A stretch of 64,000 nucleotides of DNA from Microbacterium sp. AZCO. GTDB taxonomy: Bacteria; Actinomycetota; Actinomycetes; Actinomycetales; Microbacteriaceae. Position numbers and translations under genes: made by a program. The stretch covers positions 2,790,001-2,854,000 of the forward strand of contig NZ_CP154857.1 of the NCBI RefSeq assembly GCF_039614715.1, given 5' to 3'. Position 1 is the first letter of the stretch. Each line of letters starts with the position of its first letter. Shown here one piece after another: positions 51,941-59,690 of this stretch. The notes beneath the pieces were generated by a model, which made no database searches, was not told where the DNA came from, and was given only the letters and a program-made list of their open reading frames with translations.

Positions 51941-52462
51941 ATGACCCCCGACCCTTCCGACCGCGCGGCATTCTGGCGACGTGCTCTGCAGCTCGAGCCA
52001 TTGCCGGTGGAGTCGGGATGGTGGGCGCCGCGCTCCCGCTCCAACGTCGCTGTGACGGAGGGCGAGGACACGCTGGCCGCCCACAACTCGATCTACTACC
52101 TGCTCGACGCGGAGCGTCCGGTCAACTACTGGCACCGACTGGCCTCCGACGACATCCATGTGCTCATCGAGGGTGGCCCGGTCGAGTACCTGCTCGCCAC
52201 GGATGCGGGAACCATCGAGCGCCAGGTGCTCGGCACGGATGTGGATGCGGGTGAGCAGCCGGTGGTGGTCTGCCCCGCCGGCACCACGAAGGCGCTGCGT
52301 CTGCTCGACCTGCAGAGCTAGGCGCTCATCGGCAGCGTGGTCACGCCTGGATGGGCTCCGGGCCGAGTGAGCTTCATCGCGCCGGTCATCCGGGATGAGC
52401 ATCGCCCGGCGTGGCTCGAGCCCGGCACGGTGGGCGCACTCACTTCGCCTGACGTGGCCTGA
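51941..52462 (+). pseudogene. DUF985/cupin-5-like protein gene with premature stop
   Basis: The frame from ATG 51941 has a cupin_5 (YML079w-like) pattern: HNSIYYLLDAERPVNYWHRL, VLIEGGPVEYLLATDAG and LGTDVDAGEQPVVVCPAGTT. A TAG at 52319-52321 interrupts it at LDLQS; the same frame then continues with ALIGSVVTPGWAPGRVSF and the expected family end to a TGA at 52460-52462. TAG probably replaces TGG (Trp). The truncated 126-residue product would lack the last strands of the barrel. Confidence 0.8.
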
Positions 52463-52517
52463 CGTTCTACCGCCAGCCGACGACTAAGTCAGAATCCACC
52501 GGATCACTTGGGGTTGG

Positions 52518-52949
52518 CTAAGCGCGCCGTGACCACGCATGATTCACCGCGGCGGCATCAACGGTCCATTCAACGTCGAGCGCGGTGGTGAGGAGATCGA
52601 TGAACCCACCTTCACCCGCGGGTCGAACGTCGTCGTACGCCCCGTCGTCGAGGAGGTGATTGCCGTCCGTGTCGAAGAGCTGTCGGTGAGGTAGCTCGAG
52701 AACGTAGCCGACGATCGGGCCACTGCCGGCGCGGCGCTCCCAGACCGGATCGACGAGAACATAGTCGCCCTGCGCGGGGCCCTTGCCAATCTCTCCGACG
52801 ATGCCCTCCACAGGCCATTCAGAGAGCGGCGGAACGCGGGGATCGGCCGGAATCGTCTTCGACGCCCCCACTTTGGTACCTCGACGCCCGCGCACAGATC
52901 CAACGGTAAGTGAGGCTCGGTCAATCGAGGGTGGCTTGCCGTCCGGCAC
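52518..52949 (-). CDS. Hypothetical protein, possibly a remnant
   Basis: A 143-residue frame with a GTG start. The C-terminal ~95 residues (GDYVLVDPVWERRAG, PHRQLFDTDGNHLLDDGAYD, FIDLLTTALDVEWTVDAAA) look like real protein, while the first ~45 are basic and weak, so the true start may be lost. I do not recognise a family. It lies next to the cupin pseudogene in a decaying stretch. Confidence 0.45.
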   Translation of the reverse strand: MPDGKPPSIDRASLTVGSVRGRRGTKVGASKTIPADPRVPPLSEWPVEGIVGEIGKGPAQGDYVLVDPVWERRAGSGPIVGYVLELPHRQLFDTDGNHLLDDGAYDDVRPAGEGGFIDLLTTALDVEWTVDAAAVNHAWSRRA

Positions 52950-53039
52950 GAGGCGACGTGGCGGCCGTGTTGTCGTAGGGTCTGCTCGAGTCTCTGGCGT
53001 TCCGCTCCTGCATCGCAGTGAAGAGGAGGCGGTGCCATG

Positions 53040-54374
53040 TCACGGGAGTGAATCGCGGAGGCTGTCGTCCGAGTTGTCCTTCCGCGCGTCTGTGCGAGCT
53101 CGTTTGATGGCGAGGGAGAGGATGGCTGCGATGGCGCAGAGTGCCGCTCCTCCCCACCAGGCGTAGGTGTATTCGCCGAAGGTGTCGCGGATGATGCCCG
53201 CGCCGAGCGCAGCGATCGCGGCGCCGATCTGGTGGGCGGCGAAGACCCATCCGAAGACGATCGTTCCTTGATCGCCGAAGATCTCGCGGCACAGCGCCGC
53301 GGTGGGTGGGACTGTGGAGACCCAGTCGAGTCCGTAGATCACGACGAACAGAACCATGCTCGGGTGGATCGTGTCGGCCAGCAGCCAGGGCAGCAGCAGG
53401 AGGCCTACGCCGCGGAAGGCGTAGTAGATGATGAGCAGCTTGCGTGGGTCGAATTTGTCGGTGAGCCAGCCGGAGGCCACGGTGCCGACGATGTCGAAGA
53501 CGCCGACAACGGCGAGCAGCCCCGCGGCGGTCGCGGTTGCCATGCCGTGGTCGTGAGCCGATGGGATGAAGTGAATGCCGATCAGGCCGTTCGTCGTGGC
53601 GCCGCAGATGGCGAAGGCGATCGCCAGCGCCCAGAACGCCCGCGTCTTCGCCGCGAAGGCGAGGCCCTCGAACGCCCGTCGTGCGGCGCCGCCGGTAGCA
53701 GGTGCCGGCGGCTCGTACGTTTCGGGGTCGGCGCCGTACGGGAGCACGCCGCGATCGGCTGGGTAGTCGCGCATCACGAACCAGACCAGCGGTACGGCGA
53801 GCAGCTCGGCGGCCGCGACGACGAGAGACGCATACCGCCAGCCCACCGTCTCGGCGAGGATCGCGACCGGCGGCAGGAAGATGAGCTGCCCGGTAGCAGA
53901 TCCCGCGGTCAGGATGCCCATTACGAGCCCGCGACGGCGTACGAACCAGCGGTTGGCGATCGTGGCGGCGAACACGAGCGCCATGGATCCGGTGCCGAGG
54001 CCGATGAGCAGTCCCCAGAAGATCAACAGATGCCACGAGGCGGTCATCAGTACGCTGCCGCCCGCTCCAAGCGCGACGAGCGTGAGGGCGGTGGCGACAA
54101 CCTGACGCACACCGAACCGGTCCATGAGTGCGGCCGCGAAGGGCGCGGTGAGCCCATAGAGAAGGAGGTTGACGCTCACCGCCAACGACATGACGCTGGT
54201 CGACCAGCCGAACTCCTCGTTGAGCGGCACCATGAGCGCTCCCGGAGCGGCACGGAAGCCGGCCGCGGCGAGCAGGGCGACGAAGGCGACAGCCGCGACC
54301 CACCATGCTGGGTGGATGCCTCGCGACCGGCGAGGGGCGGGGAGACCGTCTGTGTTCGGTGCGACGCGGGTCAC
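53040..54374 (-). CDS. MFS transporter, oxalate/formate antiporter-like
   Basis: A 444-residue, 12-helix major facilitator. FRAAPGALMVPLNEEFGWST at the N-terminus is characteristic of the OFA/monocarboxylate-type MFS group, and DRFGVRQV and GWLTDKFDPRK are the two loop 2-3 and 8-9 motifs. GTG start overlaps the Rid-protein stop (GTGA). In an operon with a MarR regulator and a Rid-family deaminase it may move a carboxylate, amino acid or toxic compound (inference). Confidence 0.88.
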   Translation of the reverse strand: MTRVAPNTDGLPAPRRSRGIHPAWWVAAVAFVALLAAAGFRAAPGALMVPLNEEFGWSTSVMSLAVSVNLLLYGLTAPFAAALMDRFGVRQVVATALTLVALGAGGSVLMTASWHLLIFWGLLIGLGTGSMALVFAATIANRWFVRRRGLVMGILTAGSATGQLIFLPPVAILAETVGWRYASLVVAAAELLAVPLVWFVMRDYPADRGVLPYGADPETYEPPAPATGGAARRAFEGLAFAAKTRAFWALAIAFAICGATTNGLIGIHFIPSAHDHGMATATAAGLLAVVGVFDIVGTVASGWLTDKFDPRKLLIIYYAFRGVGLLLLPWLLADTIHPSMVLFVVIYGLDWVSTVPPTAALCREIFGDQGTIVFGWVFAAHQIGAAIAALGAGIIRDTFGEYTYAWWGGAALCAIAAILSLAIKRARTDARKDNSDDSLRDSLP

Positions 54375-54784
54375 GACGGGACTCGGTCGGTGCGTGGCCG
54401 ACGGGCCGCGACAGCCTGCATCTCGACCTTGCAACCGAAGGGAAGCGCGGCTGCCTGGAAGGTGAAGCGCGCAGGCGCGCTCGGGATGTCGGTGAATTGC
54501 CGGCGCCACCAGTCGTTCAGCGAAGAATAGTCGCCAATGTCAGCGATGACGCATTGCACGTAGACGATCTCGTGCTGGGCGAAGCCGGCGGTATCGGCGA
54601 TCCGCATCACGTTGCGCCAAGCAAGGTCGGCTTCCTCCTCGAACGTGCCGGGCTGATAGCGGCCGAGCGCGTCCAAAGCGGGCATCCCGCTGATGAAGCA
54701 GAAGTCATCGGTTCCGGCCGCAAGACTGAACGGGAGGCCTGCCGGCAGCCCGGGACCGTCGACGATGCGGGTGGCGCTCATCAT
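54371..54784 (-). CDS. RidA/YjgF/YER057c family protein
   Basis: A 137-residue trimeric Rid-fold protein. RidA enzymes hydrolyse reactive enamine/imine intermediates. The canonical C-terminal catalytic Arg-Val-Glu pattern is altered: the strand here is FGCKVEMQAVAARR, so the usual Arg105 position is Lys or Cys and the member probably belongs to a Rid subfamily with a different activity. It overlaps both neighbours by 4 bases in the MarR-Rid-MFS operon. Confidence 0.86.
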   Translation of the reverse strand: MMSATRIVDGPGLPAGLPFSLAAGTDDFCFISGMPALDALGRYQPGTFEEEADLAWRNVMRIADTAGFAQHEIVYVQCVIADIGDYSSLNDWWRRQFTDIPSAPARFTFQAAALPFGCKVEMQAVAARRPRTDRVPS

Positions 54785-55203
54785 GACTCCTCGGTGCCCA
54801 CCGACAGCGCGAGAGAACGGAGTTGACCAGCGCCCTCAACCGTCAGCATCCGCTCGACCTCCGCCTGCGCGCCCTGCCATAAGGGAAGGGCCAGCACCGC
54901 CACCCTCTCGGCCTCAGCGGTCAGCACGATCGCGCTCGCCCGCCGATCCGCGACGGACGTGCTCACCTCGACCAAACCCGCCTTCTCCAGCACGCGGAGG
55001 TTGCGCGCAACGGTCGATCGCTCGAGTTCGGCGCGCGCGGCCAGCTCGTGGATCGTGATGGGCGCCTCTCCAGGTGATGGAATGCGTCGCATCAACGACC
55101 ACTGCGCAACGTTGATGCCAGCAGGGTGAAGGGCCCGGTCGTAGACGGCCGTCATACGTCGCATCGCGACTCGCAAACTGGTGCAGTAGCACTCTGAGTC
55201 CAT
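54781..55203 (-). CDS. MarR-family transcriptional regulator
   Basis: A 140-residue winged-helix regulator with recognition region ITIHELAARAELERSTVARN (about 50-69) and wing VSTSVADRRASAIVLT. A 24-base palindrome ends one base before the start codon, and a -10-like TATACT (minus strand, 55216-55211) is placed so that transcription would start at or next to the ATG. The mRNA may therefore be leaderless and autorepressed. N-terminal Cys residues at 5 and 7 (CYC) might sense oxidants. Confidence 0.9.
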   Translation of the reverse strand: MDSECYCTSLRVAMRRMTAVYDRALHPAGINVAQWSLMRRIPSPGEAPITIHELAARAELERSTVARNLRVLEKAGLVEVSTSVADRRASAIVLTAEAERVAVLALPLWQGAQAEVERMLTVEGAGQLRSLALSVGTEES

Positions 55204-55227
55204 AGTTACGAGTATATACACGTAACT
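55204..55227. promoter_or_regulatory. 24-base MarR operator overlapping the promoter
   Basis: Arms AGTTACG (55204-55210) and CGTAACT (55221-55227) surround the inner palindrome GTATATAC (55212-55219); only the A55211/A55220 pair is mismatched. It is very AT-rich for this genome and contains the -10 hexamer. Confidence 0.82.
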
Positions 55228-55343
55228 TTGAACGGATAGACGCCACCGGGACGAACAAGCGGTTCCGATACGGCCCCGCTCCAAGGCGCCAGCGCATCGC
55301 CGTGCGACCCCGTTCGCAGATCGGTCCCCGGCAGGTTCAGGCT

Positions 55344-55367
55344 CGACGTCTCGACAAGCTCCACGAC
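55344..55367. repeat. Diverged dispersed palindromic repeat
   Basis: CGACGTCTCGACAAGCTCCA and following bases, a mutated copy in the gap between the MarR operon promoter and the end of the Gfo/Idh gene. Confidence 0.6.
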
Positions 55368-55397
55368 GGGGTCGGGCGCCGGCGACCGGGGTCGCGC

Positions 55398-56468
55398 TCA
55401 GCCGAGCGGCACGAGCGCAGGGCGCTCCACCGTCGTCGACAGGGCGACCCGGGCGCCCGACCGCGCCGACTCGAGCAGCCCCGTCATGATCTCGAGCACG
55501 TGCAGGCCCATGTCCCCGGATGCCCGCGGCGCGTCCTCGCGCATCATGTCGAGCAGCCCGACGCCGCGCGCAGCGCCGACGATTCCGGCTCGCGGGGGGA
55601 CGGCATCCCATCCCTCTCCATCGAGGGGATGCTGCAGCACGTCTCCGTCGAAGAGGTTGGGGTCGGGCACGATGAGGGATGCCGCCTCGCCGTGCACCTC
55701 GATGTTCGGCGCCTTCGTCGCGACGCCGTCGAAGCTCGTCGTCAGGGTCGACAGCGCGCCCGAGGCGTGCTCCAGGACGCCCGTGACGTGCGAGTCCACC
55801 GCGACGGCGAAGCGCTGACCCGCGCGCGGGCCCGAGCCGATCACGCGCTCCGGCCGCAGCCGGCTCGCGGCGCCGATGACCGAGACGACCGGGCCGAGCA
55901 GCTGCACGAGTGCCGTGACGTAGTACGGCCCCATGTCGAGGAGGGGTCCGCCGCCCGGCTGGTAGTAGAAGTCGGGGTTGGGATGCCACCGCTCGTGCCC
56001 CGGCGTCACCATGACCGCCGTCGCGGCGAGGGGCCGCCCGATCTCGCCCGCGTCCATGACGGCGCGGGCCGTCTGCACCCCCGTGCCGAGCACGGTGTCG
56101 GGCGCGCAGCCCACTCGGACGCCGGCGGCGGACGCCTCGGCGATGATGCGCGACGCGTCGTCGAACGACGCCGCGAGCGGCTTCTCGCCGTAGACGTCCT
56201 TCCCGTGCGAGATCGCCGCGAGTGCGATCTCGGCGTGCGCCGCCGGGATCGTGAGGTTGAGCACGACGTCGACGTCGTCCTGAGCGAGGAGCTCCGCCAC
56301 GCTCAGGGCGCGCGCCGACGGCAGCGTCTGCGCGACGGCCGCCGCGCGTGCGGCGTCGAGGTCGGCGACGGCCGTGATGACGGCGTCCGGAGCCTTCGAC
56401 AGGGTCTCGAGGTAGACGGTCGAGATGAAGCCGAGGCCTACGATGCCGATGCGGTGCGGGCGGCCCAC
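55398..56468 (-). CDS. Gfo/Idh/MocA-family oxidoreductase
   Basis: A 356-residue NAD(P)-dependent sugar or cyclitol dehydrogenase. N-terminal Rossmann loop GIVGLGFISTVY, then the diagnostic GKDVYGEKPLAASFDDA with catalytic Lys, and the C-terminal beta sheet domain with PGGGPLLDMGPYYV. The GTG at 56468 overlaps the end of the ThuA gene by 31 bases. Pairing with ThuA and a LacI regulator suggests catabolism of a disaccharide or glycoside, possibly through a 3-keto sugar (inference). Confidence 0.88.
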   Translation of the reverse strand: MGRPHRIGIVGLGFISTVYLETLSKAPDAVITAVADLDAARAAAVAQTLPSARALSVAELLAQDDVDVVLNLTIPAAHAEIALAAISHGKDVYGEKPLAASFDDASRIIAEASAAGVRVGCAPDTVLGTGVQTARAVMDAGEIGRPLAATAVMVTPGHERWHPNPDFYYQPGGGPLLDMGPYYVTALVQLLGPVVSVIGAASRLRPERVIGSGPRAGQRFAVAVDSHVTGVLEHASGALSTLTTSFDGVATKAPNIEVHGEAASLIVPDPNLFDGDVLQHPLDGEGWDAVPPRAGIVGAARGVGLLDMMREDAPRASGDMGLHVLEIMTGLLESARSGARVALSTTVERPALVPLG

Positions 56469-57154
56469 AGCATGCCCCTTTCGATGATGGTGCGGACGGA
56501 CGGGTGATCGAGCACGTCGAGGCTGTGCCCGGGGGTGGTGACGGCGATGCGGCCCGCCCCCCACTCGCGCGTCCAGACGGCGGGCGACGTGTGCGGGCGG
56601 TGCCAGGGCTGCCAGTCCTCGGCGGGGTGGGTCGTCGACGCGAGCACGTCGTTCAGGTCGTCGTAGAGCACCCAGTACTGCTCGGTGTGCAGGTCGAAAT
56701 CCTCGAGCCCCCGGGTGATTGGATGCCGCCTCCCGGCGTCGGTGAACCGCACGGTGTAGTCGCGGAAGTTCTCCTCGCCCTCGAGGCGCTGCTCGCCTGG
56801 ACCGACCGCGGGATGGGTCGCGAACTGCCCGCCGACGAGCTGCAGGTAGTCCGACGACGCCCGGAACGAGTCCGCGATGCCGCCATGCCAGCCGGTCAGG
56901 CCGGTGCCCGCCACGACGGCCGCCTGAAGGCCCGCCAGCTCCTCCCGTTCGATCTGCGACATCGTGACGCACTGGACGACGAGGTCGGTCGCGGCCATGG
57001 TCTCGGCGTCGGCGTAGACCGCCGTCGACTCCTCGACGCGGACGGCGAAGCCCTCGCGCTCCAGGAAGGGGATGAATCGCTCGGTCGCCTCGACGGGGCT
57101 GTGCCCCTCCCAGCCGCCGCGCACGACGAGGGCGCTTCTCTTCGGTGTCGTCAT
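56438..57154 (-). CDS. ThuA-like trehalose-utilisation family protein
   Basis: A 238-residue flavodoxin/class I amidotransferase-like fold protein of the ThuA family (VVRGGWEGHSPVEATERFIP, AGTGLTGWHGGIADSFRA, ITRGLEDFDLHTEQYWVLYD, GAGRIAVTTPGHS). ThuA partners a Gfo/Idh dehydrogenase in 3-keto-disaccharide metabolism in some bacteria. A very strong AGGAGG ribosome site lies before the ATG at 57154. It is the first gene of the pair and divergent from LacI. Confidence 0.87.
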   Translation of the reverse strand: MTTPKRSALVVRGGWEGHSPVEATERFIPFLEREGFAVRVEESTAVYADAETMAATDLVVQCVTMSQIEREELAGLQAAVVAGTGLTGWHGGIADSFRASSDYLQLVGGQFATHPAVGPGEQRLEGEENFRDYTVRFTDAGRRHPITRGLEDFDLHTEQYWVLYDDLNDVLASTTHPAEDWQPWHRPHTSPAVWTREWGAGRIAVTTPGHSLDVLDHPSVRTIIERGMLWAARTASAS

Positions 57155-57201
57155 CGCGCACCACCTCCTGCGACGACGATGCCAGGTCGCGGCATCCCGT
57201 T

Positions 57202-57224
57202 CGCACATAGTGCGCAAAAATTGC
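57202..57224. promoter_or_regulatory. Palindromic operator candidates between thuA and lacI
   Basis: CGCAC-ATA-GTGCG (57202-57214) is a perfect odd-centred palindrome and overlaps GCAA-AAA-TTGC (57214-57224). They lie in the 74-base gap between the divergent start codons, where a LacI-family repressor would act on both genes. Confidence 0.55.
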
Positions 57225-57228
57225 ACGC

Positions 57229-58242
57229 ATGGTGGAAGGGATGCCGCGCCGCGCGTCGCTGCGCGATGTCGCCGCGGCCGCGGGCGTGTCCGCCGCCACG
57301 GCCTCCCGCGTCCTGGCGCGCACGGGCGACTTCTCCCCCGCGACCCGGGCCGCCGTGCTGGAGGCGGCGGCGCGACTCGGCTACGACCGCTCCTCGACGA
57401 CGCGTGGCCGGCGCCCGCACCCGGATCCGCGGCTCATCGAGCTGGTCGTCGGCGCGCTCGGCAGCGGCTGGACCGATCAGGTCGTGGGCGGCGCGCACGA
57501 GCGGGCGTTCGAGCTCGGCTACGACCTCGTCCTCACGCGGGAGCGCGACGATCCGGCCGACGACTGGCCGCGGCGCATCGCCGCGCGACGCTCGTCGGGC
57601 GTCGTGCTCGCGCTCATCACGCCGACGCGGCGACAGCTCGACCTCTTCGCCGGCTTCGCCGTGCCGACGGTGCTGCTGGACCCGCGCGCCGAGACCGATC
57701 CGGGCCTCGTGACGGTCGGCGCGACGAACCGGGCGGGCGGCGCCGAGGCAGCGCGTCACCTCGTCGCGCAGGGGTACGAGTCGTTCGCGCTCGCGACGAG
57801 CCGCCTGCGGTATCGCTACGGTCGCGAGCGCGAGCGCGGCTTCCGCGACGGGATCGCGGAAGCCCTGCCCGACGCCGAGATCGAGATCGTCGAGTCGGAT
57901 TGGACCGGCGAGGTCAGCCAGGGCTCGGTCGACCGCCTCGTCGCGCTCGCGGCCGATCGGCGCGTCGGCGTCTTCGCCGTCAACGACGGCATCGCGCGCA
58001 CGGTCGCGAACGCGGTGCGGGATGCCGGGCGCGCCGTGCCGCGAGACATCGGCGTCGTCGGGTTCGACGACGATCCGACGGCGCGGGGCCGCGGCATCCC
58101 GCTCACGACGATCCGTCAGCCCATCCGCGACATGGCGGCCCGAGCGGTCGAGCTCGTCGACCTCCTGCGCCGCGGCGAGCCGCTCGAGTCACAGCACATC
58201 GAGCTGCCGACCGACCTCATCGTGCGGCGCTCGACGTCCTGA
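57229..58242 (+). CDS. LacI-family transcriptional regulator
   Basis: A 337-residue repressor: N-terminal HTH and hinge (ASLRDVAAAAGVSAATASRV, about 9-28) and a periplasmic-binding-like sugar domain (VVGALGSGWTDQVVGGAHER, VFAVNDGIARTVANAVRDAG, VVGFDDDPTARGRGIPLTTI). It probably represses itself and the ThuA-Gfo/Idh pair in the absence of the sugar. ATG 57229 chosen; ATG 57241 is also possible. Confidence 0.92.
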   Translation: MVEGMPRRASLRDVAAAAGVSAATASRVLARTGDFSPATRAAVLEAAARLGYDRSSTTRGRRPHPDPRLIELVVGALGSGWTDQVVGGAHERAFELGYDLVLTRERDDPADDWPRRIAARRSSGVVLALITPTRRQLDLFAGFAVPTVLLDPRAETDPGLVTVGATNRAGGAEAARHLVAQGYESFALATSRLRYRYGRERERGFRDGIAEALPDAEIEIVESDWTGEVSQGSVDRLVALAADRRVGVFAVNDGIARTVANAVRDAGRAVPRDIGVVGFDDDPTARGRGIPLTTIRQPIRDMAARAVELVDLLRRGEPLESQHIELPTDLIVRRSTS

Positions 58243-58263
58243 ACGCGGCCGGCCTCGGACCGG

Positions 58264-59649
58264 TCAGCCCGCCCGCCGCACGTCGGCCGCGACGCGGGTC
58301 GTGACCGCGCCGCCGAGCGACGAGTACTCCCACCCCGCCGCGCGGTAGCGACCGGCATCGAGCACGCGTCGGCCGTCGACGATGCGCCGCTGCGCGACGA
58401 GGTCTCCGAGCTCGCCGGGATCGGCATCCACGAACTCCCGCCACTCCGTGAGGAGCGCGACGACGTCCGCCCCGGCCGCTGCCTCCGCGAGCGACGAGAC
58501 GTACTCGAGGTCGGGATAGACGCGGTGCGCGTTCTCGTTCGCCTGCGGGTCGTAGATGCGCACGTCGGCGCCCTCGAGGTAGAGCATGCGGGCGACGTCG
58601 AGCGCCGGGGCGTCGCGCACGTCGTCCGAGTCGGGCTTGAAGGCCGCGCCCAGCCCCGCGACGCGCACGCCGCGCAGGTCGCCGCCCGCCGCCTCGCGGA
58701 TGAGGTCGACCATCCGCGCGCGCCGGCGGAGGTTGATCTCGTCGACCTCGCGCAGGAACCCGACCGCCTTCCCGACGCCGAGCTCCTCCGCACGGTGCGA
58801 GAAGGCGCGGATGTCCTTCGGCAGACACCCGCCGCCGAAGCCGAGCCCCGGCTTCAGGAACCGCCCGCCGATGCGCTCGTCGTACGAGAGGGCACGGGCG
58901 AGGAGCCCGACGTCGGCCGCGGCCGCCTCGCACACCTCCGCCATCGCGTTGACGAACGAGATCTTCGTCGCGAGGAACGCGTTCGCCGCGACCTTCACGA
59001 GCTCGGCCGTGGCGAGGTCGGCGACGACGAGGGGCGTGCCGCGCTCGAGCATCGGCGCGTAGACGCCGCGAAGCTGACGCTCGGCCCACTCCGACGCGAC
59101 GCCGAAGACGAGGCGGTCGGGGTTCAGGGTGTCCTCGACGGCGAATCCCTCGCGCAGGAACTCCGGGTTCCACGCGAGCTCGACCTCGGCGGGCGCGAGC
59201 GCGTGCTCGGCGACGAGGGCCGTGAGCCGCTCCGCCGTTCCGACGGGCACGGTCGATTTGCCCACGAGGAGCGCGCGGCGGCTGATGCGCTGCGCGAGCG
59301 CCGTGAACGCCGCGTCGACGTAGGTCAGGTCGGCGGCATCCGAGTCCCGCGCCTGCGGCGTGCCGACGCACACGAAGTGCACGTCGGCGAACTCCGCGAC
59401 GTCGTCGAGATCGCTCGTGAACGAGAGCCGGCCGGTCGCCTGCATCTCGCGCAGGAGCTCCGGGAGTCCCGGCTCGTAGAACGGCAGGATGCCGCGGCTC
59501 AGCGCCTGCACCTTGCCCTCGTCGACGTCGTACCCGACGACGCGGTAGCCGAGGGTCGCCATGCAGACGGCGTGGGTCGCGCCGAGGTAGCCGAGGCCCG
59601 AGACCCCGATGCGCAGCTGCGCGGAGAAGGGCGTGCGTGAATCGGTCAT
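58264..59649 (-). CDS. ugd: UDP-glucose 6-dehydrogenase family nucleotide-sugar dehydrogenase
   Basis: A 461-residue NAD-dependent dehydrogenase oxidising UDP-glucose (or another UDP-hexose) to the uronate. N-terminal Rossmann loop GVSGLGYLGATHAVCMA, NPEFLREGFAVED, the catalytic Cys in GGGCLPKDI and the C-terminal KPDSDDVRDAPAL are intact. It is the last gene of the polysaccharide operon, 41 bases after the small beta-helix gene. UDP-glucuronate would be the substrate for the GT2 synthase upstream. Confidence 0.92.
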   Translation of the reverse strand: MTDSRTPFSAQLRIGVSGLGYLGATHAVCMATLGYRVVGYDVDEGKVQALSRGILPFYEPGLPELLREMQATGRLSFTSDLDDVAEFADVHFVCVGTPQARDSDAADLTYVDAAFTALAQRISRRALLVGKSTVPVGTAERLTALVAEHALAPAEVELAWNPEFLREGFAVEDTLNPDRLVFGVASEWAERQLRGVYAPMLERGTPLVVADLATAELVKVAANAFLATKISFVNAMAEVCEAAAADVGLLARALSYDERIGGRFLKPGLGFGGGCLPKDIRAFSHRAEELGVGKAVGFLREVDEINLRRRARMVDLIREAAGGDLRGVRVAGLGAAFKPDSDDVRDAPALDVARMLYLEGADVRIYDPQANENAHRVYPDLEYVSSLAEAAAGADVVALLTEWREFVDADPGELGDLVAQRRIVDGRRVLDAGRYRAAGWEYSSLGGAVTTRVAADVRRAG

Positions 59650-59690
59650 TCTTCTCTCCCCGAGATGAGTGATGGATGCCGGAGCCCGCG

